A stretch of DNA of 64,000 bases from Streptomyces clavuligerus (lineage in GTDB: Bacteria > Actinomycetota > Actinomycetes > Streptomycetales > Streptomycetaceae), in assembly GCF_005519465.1 (NCBI RefSeq), contig NZ_CP027858.1, positions 248,001 to 312,000 of the forward strand, given 5' to 3'. Of the stretch, positions 1-7,748 are shown piece by piece (positions within the stretch are counted from its first letter, which is position 1; each line of letters begins with the position of its first letter). Made by a program: the position numbers and the translations under genes. A model generated the notes under the pieces. That model made no database searches, had not been told where the DNA came from, and was given only the letters and a program-made list of their open reading frames with translations.

Positions 1-946
1 CGGAGAGCGCCCCCCACAGCGGAATGGTGAGGAAGTGGAGGGCGGAAGCGATCAGTACGGCGTTGAGGGCGGTGCTCTTGGGCAGGTCGAGATGGTTGGT
101 GACGTACACCAGGAGGAAGGAGGTGAGGATGTAGTAGGAGACGTTCTCGCCGAACCGGACGCCCATCGCGCCCAGCACCTCGCGCCGGTTGCGGCGGAAC
201 ACCTCGACGACCGGCGCCTGGCGCTTGACGCCGCGCGCCGCCGCGGCCTCCGCCTTCGCCCGGGCCTCCAGGAAGACGGGGGACTCGGAGACCGAGACGC
301 GAATCCAGAGCCCGATCGCCACGAGCACCCCGGAGAGCAGGAAGGGGACGCGCCAGCCCCAGGACTGGAAGGCCGCGTCGGACTGGACGGAGGCGAGCAG
401 CGCCAGCACTCCGGTGGCGAGGAGGTTGCCGCAGGGGACTCCGGCCTGGGGCCAGGAGGCCCAGAAGCCGCGGTGCCGGTCGCCGCCGTGTTCGGAGACG
501 ATCAGCACGGCGCCGCCCCACTCGCCGCCGAGTGCGAAGCCCTGTACCAGCCGCAACACGGTGAGCAGGATCGGCGCGGCGACCCCGATGGAGTCGTAGG
601 TGGGCAGCAGGCCCATCGCGAAGGTCGACCCGCCCATCAGCAGCAGGCTGAGCACCAGGAGTTTCTTGCGGCCGATCCGGTCGCCGTAGTGGCCGAAGAC
701 CAGACCGCCCAGCGGACGGGCGGCGAATCCGATGGCGTAGGTGACAAAGGCGATGAGGGTGCCCACCAGGGGGTCGTCGGTGGGGAAGAAGACGGTGTTG
801 AAGACCAGCGCGGCGGCGGTGCCGTAGAGGAAGAAGTCGTACCACTCGATGGTGGCGCCGATCAGGCTGGCGCCGACGATGCGGGTGATACCGCCGGAGG
901 TCTGGCGGCCGTCCGGCGCGGCGGTGGTACGGGCGTCGTCAGTCAT
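1..946 (-). CDS. MHS-family MFS transporter, partial (C-terminus outside window)
   Basis: Reading the minus strand from ATG at 946 gives an open frame to the window edge, about 315 residues of a usual 430-450. The protein begins with a short polar tail, then IEWYDFFLYG in the first membrane segment and a G-H-YGDRIGRKK loop between helices 2 and 3. This is the hallmark of the metabolite:H+ symporter branch of the MFS (ShiA/KgtP/ProP-like). The family imports organic acids, shikimate, proline or betaine by proton symport across the cytoplasmic membrane. The substrate cannot be read from the sequence. It follows the SDR gene at 1165-1962 by about 220 bases on the same strand. A short-chain hydroxy- or keto-acid is a reasonable guess only. 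Confidence 0.85.
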   Translation of the reverse strand, partial: MTDDARTTAAPDGRQTSGGITRIVGASLIGATIEWYDFFLYGTAAALVFNTVFFPTDDPLVGTLIAFVTYAIGFAARPLGGLVFGHYGDRIGRKKLLVLSLLLMGGSTFAMGLLPTYDSIGVAAPILLTVLRLVQGFALGGEWGGAVLIVSEHGGDRHRGFWASWPQAGVPCGNLLATGVLALLASVQSDAAFQSWGWRVPFLLSGVLVAIGLWIRVSVSESPVFLEARAKAEAAAARGVKRQAPVVEVFRRNRREVLGAMGVRFGENVSYYILTSFLLVYVTNHLDLPKSTALNAVLIASALHFLTIPLWGALS

Positions 947-1164
947 GGGTCATCACCGGTTCCGGGTGCGGGGCGGAAGGGACACGGGAGCACGGAGCAG
1001 GGGCCGGGCACGGGCGCGGGCGCGGAACACAGGGGCCGGGCACGGGCGGGGAACGGGGGAGCGCGGAGCGGGCGGGAGCACGGGCGGGCGGACAGGCGGG
1101 AGAACGCGCGGACGCTGAAGCACGGAAGCGCCAAAAGAGCGGAATGGCAAGAGGGCGTGGCGGC

Positions 1165-1962
1165 TCAGGTGGCGGTCCAGCCGCCGTCGACCGGCAGTGA
1201 GGCACCGGTGACGGCCCCGGCGTGCTCGCCGCACAGCCAGACCACGAGCGCGGCCACCTCCTCGGCCGCGAGCAGCCGTTTGACGGGCGAACGGGCCAGC
1301 AGGACCCGGGAGACCACCGCGTCGGCGCCGATCCCGTGGACGGCGGCCTGATCCGCGATCTGCCGTTCGACCAGCGGGGTACGGACATACCCGGGGTTGA
1401 CGCAGTTGCTGGTGACGCCGTGGGGCGCGCCCTCGACGGCGGCGGCCTTGCTCAGCCCCTCCAGCGCGTGCTTGGCCGTGACATAGGCGCTCTTGAAGGC
1501 GCTCGCCCGCAGCCCGTGGACGCTGGAGATGTTCACGACCCGGCCCCAGCCGCGCGCGTACATGTGCGGCAGGGTGCGGCGCAGCAGCAGGAACGGGGCG
1601 GTGACCATCACCTGCTGCATCCGGGCGAACAGCTCCGGCGGGAAGTCGACGAGGGGCGCCACATGCTGGAACCCGGCGTTGTTGACGAGGATGTCGACGG
1701 CGGTGGGGAGTGTGTCGATCGCGGCGGGATCGGCGAGGTCGACGGTGTGCGCCCGGCCGCCGGTCTCCTCGGCGACGGCCGCCGCGGACGCGGCGTCGAG
1801 GTCGGCCACGTGCACGGTGGCGCCCGCCGCCGCGAGGGCGACGGCGCAGGCCCGGCCGATGCCGCTGCCGCCGCCGGTCACCAGGGCGGTGCGGGAGCGC
1901 GGACCGGGGCCGGGGGCCACGGGCGGCGCCTGCGCGGACAGGAGGGGAGAGACGCTGGTCAT
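1165..1962 (-). CDS. 3-hydroxybutyrate dehydrogenase-like short-chain dehydrogenase
   Basis: The 265-residue protein is a classical SDR: glycine-rich TGGGSGIG at 29-36 (NAD(P) binding), NNAG at 94-97, catalytic Ser147 in NISSVHG, Tyr160 and Lys164 in YVTAK, and a C-terminal VDGGWTA end. The FQHVAPL segment and the VNPGYVRTPLVE stretch are typical of D-3-hydroxybutyrate dehydrogenases, which interconvert 3-hydroxybutyrate and acetoacetate in the cytoplasm. The ATG at 1962 is used because the family begins about 20-30 residues before the glycine motif; an upstream open extension has no family-like sequence. It lies upstream of, and on the same strand as, the MHS transporter, so uptake and oxidation of a hydroxy acid could be linked. 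Exact substrate is inferred. Confidence 0.8.
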   Translation of the reverse strand: MTSVSPLLSAQAPPVAPGPGPRSRTALVTGGGSGIGRACAVALAAAGATVHVADLDAASAAAVAEETGGRAHTVDLADPAAIDTLPTAVDILVNNAGFQHVAPLVDFPPELFARMQQVMVTAPFLLLRRTLPHMYARGWGRVVNISSVHGLRASAFKSAYVTAKHALEGLSKAAAVEGAPHGVTSNCVNPGYVRTPLVERQIADQAAVHGIGADAVVSRVLLARSPVKRLLAAEEVAALVVWLCGEHAGAVTGASLPVDGGWTAT

Positions 1963-2239
1963 GGCCGGAAACAGTAGGGTCGGCGACCGCGCACACCTAG
2001 GGGGAGGGACACCACAATGACGGTGCGCGGCATAGGGCTTCCCGCCATGAGCGCCCCGTTCCGGCGCGGCGGCGCGCCGCCGCCCCCGCTCCCCCGGGTC
2101 CGGCGGCGGCCCATCGGCGGCCGTACGGCCCTGACCAGGACATAAGCGCCCAATTTGGTAAAATGATGAGTGCTGCTTCGTGTGAGCGGCACGCCCTGCC
2201 GGGGCCCGGGGCCGAAGGGTGACGGACGAAGGACGAAGG

Positions 2240-3280
2240 ATGAGCACCAGCGGCGGCGCACCGGCGCGGGAGCCGGCCGGGGCGGTGGCCGAGCGGCTGT
2301 TCCGGCTGGGCGAGCCCGCCGAGGAGCACCATCTGCGGCACTGGTGGAGCCTGCGGCTGAGCGCCGCGGGCGAGTCGCTGGCGGCCTGTCACCTCATCGG
2401 TTCACGGCCCGTGGTCCCGGACGTCCTCTGGCTGGAGTGCGCGGCCGAGGCGGCCACCCGGCTGCTCCCGGGGCCGGTCAGGGCCATGACCGGGGTGCGG
2501 TTCGAGCGCCCGCCGGAACCGGGCGCGAGCGGCGGGCCGCCGCCGCTGTGGATCGGCGCCCAGCCCCCGGTGCACCCGCCCGCCCGGGGCCCGGCGGCGG
2601 TACGGGTGGTCATCCGCGCCGACGCCCCGGAGCGGGAGCCCCCGGACCCGCCGGGTCCGCCGGTCGCCGAGGCCACCGTCCATATCGGGCCGCTCGCCCG
2701 CGCACCGGCCCCGCTCCGGCTGCCGAGGTGGCCCGCGCGGCCGAGCACCGACCCCTGTCAGCAGCCCGGCGGCCCCCTGCTGCTCAGCGGGCCCTTCACG
2801 GCCCTCACCCGTATCCAGCGCCACCCCTGGGGCGGCTCGGGGGAGTTCGTCCCCGGCCCCGGTGACCCGGCCGGTGCGACGGCGGGGTGCGCGCTGCCGC
2901 TGCTGGCGCTGGACTGCCTGCTGCGCATGCAGTGCCAGCCGCCGCTCGCCCGGGGCGATCTGCTGCCGGTGTACGTACCGCTGCGGCTGGCCGCCGTCGA
3001 GTTCTTCGCCCCGTACCCGGACTCCGCGCTCGCCCGGCTGCCGGTCGTCCTGCTGCACCGCCCGGCGCCCGCGCCGGACAGCGGGGTGCTCACCCTGCTC
3101 GACCCGGTGCGGCCGGTGCTGCGGCTCACCGTGGCGGCCAACCGCCTCCTGGGCCGTTACGACTCCCGTGCGGGGCGGTGGGAACGGCCGTCCGCACCCG
3201 GCGCCGGAGACGGGCACGGGCACGGAAAGGCCCCGCGCACCCGGCCCCTCCGGAGAGGGGACGGACGGGCGGGGCCCTGA
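2240..3280 (+). CDS. Stand-alone polyketide-synthase-dehydratase-like protein
   Basis: A 346-residue protein begins at ATG 2240, preceded by GAAGGA six bases away; a GTG at 2219 is an in-frame alternative. Near residue 50 the sequence CHLIGSRPVVPDVLWLECA matches the first hotdog of PKS dehydratases, where a catalytic His is followed eight residues later by Pro (H-x8-P). A second block, LALDCLLRMQ, sits where the catalytic Asp of the second hotdog falls. The reading is a double-hotdog dehydratase-like fold with Pro/Gly-rich linkers and a disordered basic C-terminus. No ketosynthase, ACP or acyltransferase lies beside it. An A/T-rich stretch at 2150-2165, with a TAAAAT hexamer at 2159-2164, may hold its promoter. 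Function unknown; the fold assignment is moderate. Confidence 0.55.
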   Translation: MSTSGGAPAREPAGAVAERLFRLGEPAEEHHLRHWWSLRLSAAGESLAACHLIGSRPVVPDVLWLECAAEAATRLLPGPVRAMTGVRFERPPEPGASGGPPPLWIGAQPPVHPPARGPAAVRVVIRADAPEREPPDPPGPPVAEATVHIGPLARAPAPLRLPRWPARPSTDPCQQPGGPLLLSGPFTALTRIQRHPWGGSGEFVPGPGDPAGATAGCALPLLALDCLLRMQCQPPLARGDLLPVYVPLRLAAVEFFAPYPDSALARLPVVLLHRPAPAPDSGVLTLLDPVRPVLRLTVAANRLLGRYDSRAGRWERPSAPGAGDGHGHGKAPRTRPLRRGDGRAGP

Positions 3281-3303
3281 CCGGGCGCGCCGGCCGGCGG
3301 GGC

Positions 3304-5097
3304 TCAGAGAGTGATCGGTGACTCGCAGGTGACCTCGTCGCGGGGGGTGTAACGGGTGGTGAAGCTCTCCCGCTTGACCTCCTGGCCACCGTTGCTCAGG
3401 ACGCGTTCCACGGTGACGTTGAACCCGTCCAGCGGGGTCTGCGGCAGACAGTTCTCGGCCGGTCCCTTGCGGGTCCCCGGCTTCTTCACCTCGGTACGGG
3501 GCCCCTTGACCGCCTCCACCGTGTCGTACTTCTTCGTCCCGTAGAACGTGATGGTGACGGAGGTGTCGGTGGCGTCCGCGGCGATGTAGAGGGAGTTGCC
3601 GGAGTCATTGAGGAAGCGCAGGTCGAGGCTGCCCCAGGCGACGGTGGCCTCACGGCCCTCCGGGTAGCGCTCTATGTAGAACGAGTGCGCGCCGTACTCG
3701 ACGGGCTTGACCCCGGCGAAGAAGATGGCGTTGAACATGGTGGTCGCGACCGCGGAGACACCGCCGCCCGCCGCCTTCGTGAACTGGTCGTCCTGGATGA
3801 TGATGCCGTCGACGAACCCGTTCTCCGGGGTCCGCTCCCCCACCGTCCTGTTGAAGCTCCACTCCTCACCGGGCTTGACCAGCGAGCCGTTGATCAGCTC
3901 CGCGGCGCGGCCGATGTTCTTGGTGCGGTAGGGGGCCTGGTCGAAGTTGACCGTGAAGCTGGACATCTCCTCCGTGATCCCGAGGGAGTCGAAGGTCTCC
4001 CGGCTCAGCTCGGGCCGCTGCTCGGTGACGGGCAGCACGGCGGTGCGCGAGGTCGCGCCCTCGCGCGACAGCAGGGGCAGGACGGTCCGTTCCAGGGCGT
4101 CGGCGGAGACCTCCTGGCCGGTCCTGCCGTCACTGGCGAGCACGACCCGGCCGTTCCGCACCCCGAGGGTGCCCTCCACCGGTTCGTCGGTGATCTCGTC
4201 GAGGGCGCTGTCCACCTGCGGGTCCTTGCGCAGCGCGGCGCCGTCGAGGCGGAGCGTGAGCCGGTCGGTCTTGTCCGGCTTCATCGTCAGATGGCGGCCG
4301 ATGACCTCGGGCTGGATCGCGGCGGTGCGGCCGTCGACCATGACGGTGACGGGAGCGGCCATCGCGGGCCCGGCGAACCGCTCCATCGCGCGGTTGACCT
4401 CGTCGGCGCCGACCTTCGGTTCGGTGCGCTCGACCGGCAGGGCGACCGGGGCGGCCTCCGGGGCCAGGACCGCGTCCCGGAGCACCCCGGTGGCGGCGTC
4501 GATGTCGATCTTCTCGCCCACGCGCGCCTGGATCGGCACGGCCCGGCCGCCGTCGAAGCCGATCGAGCCCTCGCGGGCCGTGCGGTCGTACTTCTTCGCG
4601 AGGTCCGTCAGCGCCGCGCGGGTCTTCGTCCCGTCGACGCGCTGGACCGGCTCGATCACGCGGTCGCCGGAGGAGAAGAGGCGTCCGATCACGGTGAAGG
4701 GGTCCGAGCCGGTGCGGGCCGCCCGGGCGACGGTCTCCTCGCTGTCGAGGGTGAGGCCCGCCGCACGGGGGTCGACGGTGCCGGTGCGGTCGCCGACGCG
4801 CACCTGGACGGGGTCGACGGGGCGCCGTCCCAGCTCACGTTCCAGCTTCGACTCGGCGGCGGCGACGCTCAGTCCCCCGATGTCCACTCCCTGTACCCGG
4901 GTCCCCGAGGGCACGTCGCCGTCGAAGGCGACCGTCCCGGCCAGATACAGTCCGCCGAAGCCGAGCCCCACCACACCCGCCGCGACCAGCGCGGGGTGTA
5001 TTCGGCGCCGACCGCCCCCGGCACCGCCCGGCGCTCCGGGGGCCTGCGGCCCGGGAGGCGGGAATCCGGATGCCTGGGGCCCGGAAGAACGAAGCAC
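3304..5097 (-). CDS. VanW-family membrane-anchored envelope protein
   Basis: A 597-residue protein starts at GTG 5097, with AAGGAG seven bases upstream; longer reading lacks a ribosome site. Residues 1-30 are Pro/Gly-rich, followed by RRR and one membrane segment at about 36-57, so the rest is outside the membrane. The middle carries repeated putative peptidoglycan-binding domains of the YoaR type (segments GTRVQGVDIGGLSVAAAESK and a second copy). The C-terminal third is the VanW domain (F-N-RTVGERTPENGF, GGGVSAVATTMFNA, YGAHSFYIERYP). VanW proteins occur beside vancomycin-resistance genes and as free envelope proteins; their biochemical role is not settled. The gene is convergent with the PKS-DH-like gene and separated from it by 23 bases. 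Confidence 0.85.
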   Translation of the reverse strand: MLRSSGPQASGFPPPGPQAPGAPGGAGGGRRRIHPALVAAGVVGLGFGGLYLAGTVAFDGDVPSGTRVQGVDIGGLSVAAAESKLERELGRRPVDPVQVRVGDRTGTVDPRAAGLTLDSEETVARAARTGSDPFTVIGRLFSSGDRVIEPVQRVDGTKTRAALTDLAKKYDRTAREGSIGFDGGRAVPIQARVGEKIDIDAATGVLRDAVLAPEAAPVALPVERTEPKVGADEVNRAMERFAGPAMAAPVTVMVDGRTAAIQPEVIGRHLTMKPDKTDRLTLRLDGAALRKDPQVDSALDEITDEPVEGTLGVRNGRVVLASDGRTGQEVSADALERTVLPLLSREGATSRTAVLPVTEQRPELSRETFDSLGITEEMSSFTVNFDQAPYRTKNIGRAAELINGSLVKPGEEWSFNRTVGERTPENGFVDGIIIQDDQFTKAAGGGVSAVATTMFNAIFFAGVKPVEYGAHSFYIERYPEGREATVAWGSLDLRFLNDSGNSLYIAADATDTSVTITFYGTKKYDTVEAVKGPRTEVKKPGTRKGPAENCLPQTPLDGFNVTVERVLSNGGQEVKRESFTTRYTPRDEVTCESPITL

Positions 5098-5526
5098 GGA
5101 TATCTCCTTGTCGATGACTTCCCCGGTCTGTGCCCGCTGTGCTCGTCCCCCGTCGCACGTCCGGCGACCCGCCGATCCTAGAGAGGCACCCGTCAAACCC
5201 CGGTAAGCCGCCGGACTTCTCAGGCGCGGGTGCCGTATCGGCCGATCGCCTGCACCAGCATGGTACTGACCCGGTGGCTCCGGACCGGGGGTCACCCCCA
5301 CTCAACTACTCACGGAACGCATCGATTTCATCACGGAACGTCCATGTCGGCCCGGTGTGCGGGGCATCCACGCACCCCGGACTCCGTGACGCAGACCACA
5401 CATCCGACCACGGACCGCCCCGGGCGCCGGGACCCGGGAGGGCCGGAGACTTAGGTCACCCTTCCTTCCTCCGGGGGAGCTCTGGTAAAGGTGGAGGACC
5501 AGCACCAACACTCCGGAAGTTTCACC
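5098..5526. other. Intergenic region between divergent VanW and DUF6400-like genes
   Basis: No convincing gene was found in these roughly 430 bases. They separate two divergent genes and so should hold both promoters. The clearest structure is a 10-base direct repeat at 5310-5319 and 5331-5340, listed separately. The 3' part, 5450-5480, is less GC-rich and lies just before the ribosome site of the small gene at 5527. Confidence 0.5.
5310..5340. repeat. 10-base direct repeat, two helical turns apart
   Basis: TCACGGAACG occurs at 5310-5319 and again at 5331-5340, start-to-start 21 bases, which places both copies on the same face of the helix. It lies in the divergent promoter region and could be a regulator binding pair. 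The repeat is seen; the role is inferred. Confidence 0.4.
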
Positions 5527-5778
5527 ATGGACCAGGACAAGACCAGCGATCTTCAGCCTTTCACCATCGATCTGACCGTCGAGGAGGCCCGGCGGCGGGC
5601 CGAGGTGATGGCCGCGCTGGGGCCCGACTGGGACCCGGTCGCCGTACTGCGCGGCGAGGACGAGGCGTACGCACGGCTCTACTCGGGTCTGGACGCCGAG
5701 CAGCGCCGCACCTACGACCTGCTGGTCGCCGCCGGTGTGCTGCCGGGAGAGGGTCCGGGCCGTGCGGCTGCCCATTGA
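5527..5778 (+). CDS. Small hypothetical protein (DUF6400-like)
   Basis: An 83-residue acidic, soluble protein starts at ATG 5527 with GGAAG seven bases upstream. It has no membrane segment. The core reads as two short helices (LTVEEARRRAEVMAALGPDW and LYSGLDAEQRRTYDLLVAAG). From memory this matches a small actinomycete family labelled DUF6400 with no known function. Its end overlaps the next small gene by 17 bases, so the two are probably cotranslated. Confidence 0.7.
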   Translation: MDQDKTSDLQPFTIDLTVEEARRRAEVMAALGPDWDPVAVLRGEDEAYARLYSGLDAEQRRTYDLLVAAGVLPGEGPGRAAAH

Positions 5779-6007
5779 CCCGCAGGCGGACGACGCCCGC
5801 CGCGCCTGGGTGGCCTGCCCCTCCTGTGACGACGCCCGCTCCTGCGGGAGTTGCGGGGACCGGCGCAACTGCCGCGTCCACTGGCGCTATCTGATCTCCA
5901 ACAAGGGGCCGGTGCTGCATCTCCAGTGCCCCGGCTGTACGCATCTGTGGTCGCTCGACACTCGGCCGGGAGCCGCCCGCCCGCCCGGCGGCGCCCATCC
6001 CGGCTGA
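5762..6007 (+). CDS. Small cysteine-rich zinc-ribbon-like protein
   Basis: This 81-residue protein starts at GTG 5762, inside the end of the DUF6400-like gene, behind a GGAGAGG sequence. Seven cysteines are seen: CPSC at 19-22, CGSC at 28-31, Cys37 and CPGC at 56-59. Pairs 19/22 or 28/31 together with 56/59 would form a classic zinc ribbon, with RNCRVHWRYLISNKGPVLHLQ between them. Such ribbons usually bind nucleic acid or protein. The 17-base overlap and shared strand suggest a partner role with the upstream gene. Function unknown. Confidence 0.65.
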   Translation: MRLPIDPQADDARRAWVACPSCDDARSCGSCGDRRNCRVHWRYLISNKGPVLHLQCPGCTHLWSLDTRPGAARPPGGAHPG

Positions 6008-6013
6008 CCCCGC

Positions 6014-6500
6014 TCAGCGGGCGGCGGACGCCCGCCATCGGGCCATCGCCGCCGCGAAGGCCCGTACCGTGGCGGTGGCCCCGGTGGTGCGCCAGATCAG
6101 TCCGTGACTGATCGGCGGCCGGTCGGCGAAGGGAACATGGACGACATCGGGCCGGGGGGAGAAGCGGATGCCCTGCTCGGCGGCGAGGGTGAAGCCCCGC
6201 CGGGCCCCGACGGACGCCGGCGGTTCCTGCCAGGACCCGATGTCGGTGACCCGGTGCACGGGTGCCCCGTGCGGAGTGCGGTCCGGAACGAGCTGATCCA
6301 GCCAGTGGTCGGGCACTCCGCCCACGGCCGGCACGGTCTGCCCGGCGAGGTCCTCCTGGCGGACGGTGTCCCGTTCCGCCAGAGGGTGTCCGGCGGGCAC
6401 GGCGAGCACCGCCGGGTCACGGAAGACCACCGGGCCGAGGAGACGGCCGTCGCCATCCGCGCGGAGATCAGCACGGCGCGCACGGGCCGCTCCGCGCGCC
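6014..6500 (-). pseudogene. Remnant of a LysR-family transcriptional regulator
   Basis: The minus strand encodes about 150 residues matching the C-terminal part of a LysR substrate-binding domain: VFRDPAVLAVPAGHPLAERD, DLAGQTVPAVGG, then DVVHVPFADRPPISHGLIWR and a final LysR-type helix before the stop at 6014. No N-terminal winged-helix DNA-binding domain precedes it. The upstream sequence is low-complexity, contains a tandem repeat (6596-6627) and then the divergent PPK2 start. A full LysR regulator needs about 300 residues, so this copy has lost its 5' half. The boundary near 6500 is approximate. A short expressed fragment cannot be excluded. Confidence 0.6.
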
Positions 6501-6595
6501 CCCGCGCACGGCGACGGGCCCGCTGCACCCCGTCTGACGCCCCGTCCCCGCCGTCCTGCCCCGTCCTGCTCGGTGGCGCGGGCAGCGGGTGCGTC

Positions 6596-6627
6596 AGGGC
6601 GCCAGGGCGCCAGGGCGCCAGGGCTCC
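6596..6627. repeat. 8-base tandem repeat at the broken end of the LysR remnant
   Basis: AGGGCGCC is repeated four times head to tail (last copy AGGGCTCC). It sits where the N-terminal half of the LysR gene should be, which would fit slippage or deletion at this point. Confidence 0.6.
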
Positions 6628-6777
6628 ACGGCGTCGGGACTGTCCGGTCGCCCGGCACCGGCGGCGGGGCCGTCACCCGGACGGACGCCCGCCCCTGGCG
6701 GGCACGGCCCCGCGGCGGAAGGGTGGCGAGTGTCCCCGGCCCGGGGATCGGCCGCCGGGGGGAAGGGCTGGTCGGCC

Positions 6778-7746
6778 ATGGCGGACACACGGGCCAGACG
6801 TCTCATGGAGTTCATCGCGCCCCTGCGGGTGGAGCCGGGTTCCCGGGTCGACCTGGCCCGGGACTTCGACCCCCGCTACCGCGACGCGCTGAGGAAGAGC
6901 GAGGGCGTGGAGCTGCTGCGGACCGGCACCGAGCTGCTGACCGAGTACCAGGCGCGGCTCGCGGCCCAGGACACCTACGGTGTGCTGCTCTGTCTCCAGG
7001 CGCTGGACGCCGGCGGGAAGGACGGCACCATCCGCCATGTGATGAGCGGGATGAATCCCCAGGGCGTGCAGGTCAGCAGCTTCAAGGTGCCCTCCGCCGA
7101 GGAGCTGGACCACGACTATCTGTGGCGGTACGCCAAGCGGCTGCCCGCCCGCGGGGACATCGCCGTCTTCAACCGCTCGCACTACGAGGAGGTACTGGTC
7201 GTCCGGGTGCACCAGGATGTGCTCGACCGGCAGAAGCTGCCCGCGAGCGCCCGCCGCCCGGGGATCTGGAAGCGCCGCTACCGGGAGATCAACAACTGGG
7301 AGCGCCACCTCTCCGACAACGGCTTCAAGGTGGTGAAGATCTTTCTGAATCTCTCCCGGGAGGAGCAGCGGGTCCGCTTCCTCAAACGGATCGACCTGCC
7401 GGAGAAGAACTGGAAGTTCTCCGCCGCCGATGTGCGGGAGCGCCGTTACTGGGACGACTACCAGCGGGCGTTCTCCGAGATGCTGTCGGCCACCAGCACC
7501 GCCTGGGCGCCGTGGTACGTCGTCCCGGCGGACCGCAAGTGGTTCGCGCGCATCTGCGCCTCGGCGGTGCTGGTGCACACCCTGATGGAGATCGACCCCC
7601 AGTACCCCGAGGTGGGTGCCGGGGCCCGGAAGGAGCTGCGGGCCGCCCGGCGGGAGCTGGAGGCGGAGGCGCCCGGGGGAGCCCCTGCCGACCCGTACGC
7701 GGCCCGGCACCGGACACCGCGCCGACGGGCCCGACCGAAGGGATGA
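6778..7746 (+). CDS. Polyphosphate kinase 2 family protein
   Basis: The 322-residue protein starts at ATG 6778 with GGGGGAAGGG about nine bases upstream. It has the PPK2 core: Walker A-like ALDAGGKDG around residues 76-83, the lid region, and Walker B-like DIAVFNRSHYEEVLVVRVH. WERHLSDNGFKVVKIFLNLS and the KNWKFSAADVRER segment are also family marks. PPK2 enzymes move phosphate between polyphosphate and nucleotides; the direction and nucleotide (GDP/ADP or AMP) cannot be decided here. A Lys/Arg-rich disordered tail ends the protein. The next gene, a cation ATPase, begins at or within a few bases of this stop codon, implying translational coupling. Confidence 0.9.
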   Translation: MADTRARRLMEFIAPLRVEPGSRVDLARDFDPRYRDALRKSEGVELLRTGTELLTEYQARLAAQDTYGVLLCLQALDAGGKDGTIRHVMSGMNPQGVQVSSFKVPSAEELDHDYLWRYAKRLPARGDIAVFNRSHYEEVLVVRVHQDVLDRQKLPASARRPGIWKRRYREINNWERHLSDNGFKVVKIFLNLSREEQRVRFLKRIDLPEKNWKFSAADVRERRYWDDYQRAFSEMLSATSTAWAPWYVVPADRKWFARICASAVLVHTLMEIDPQYPEVGAGARKELRAARRELEAEAPGGAPADPYAARHRTPRRRARPKG

Positions 7747-7748
7747 CC

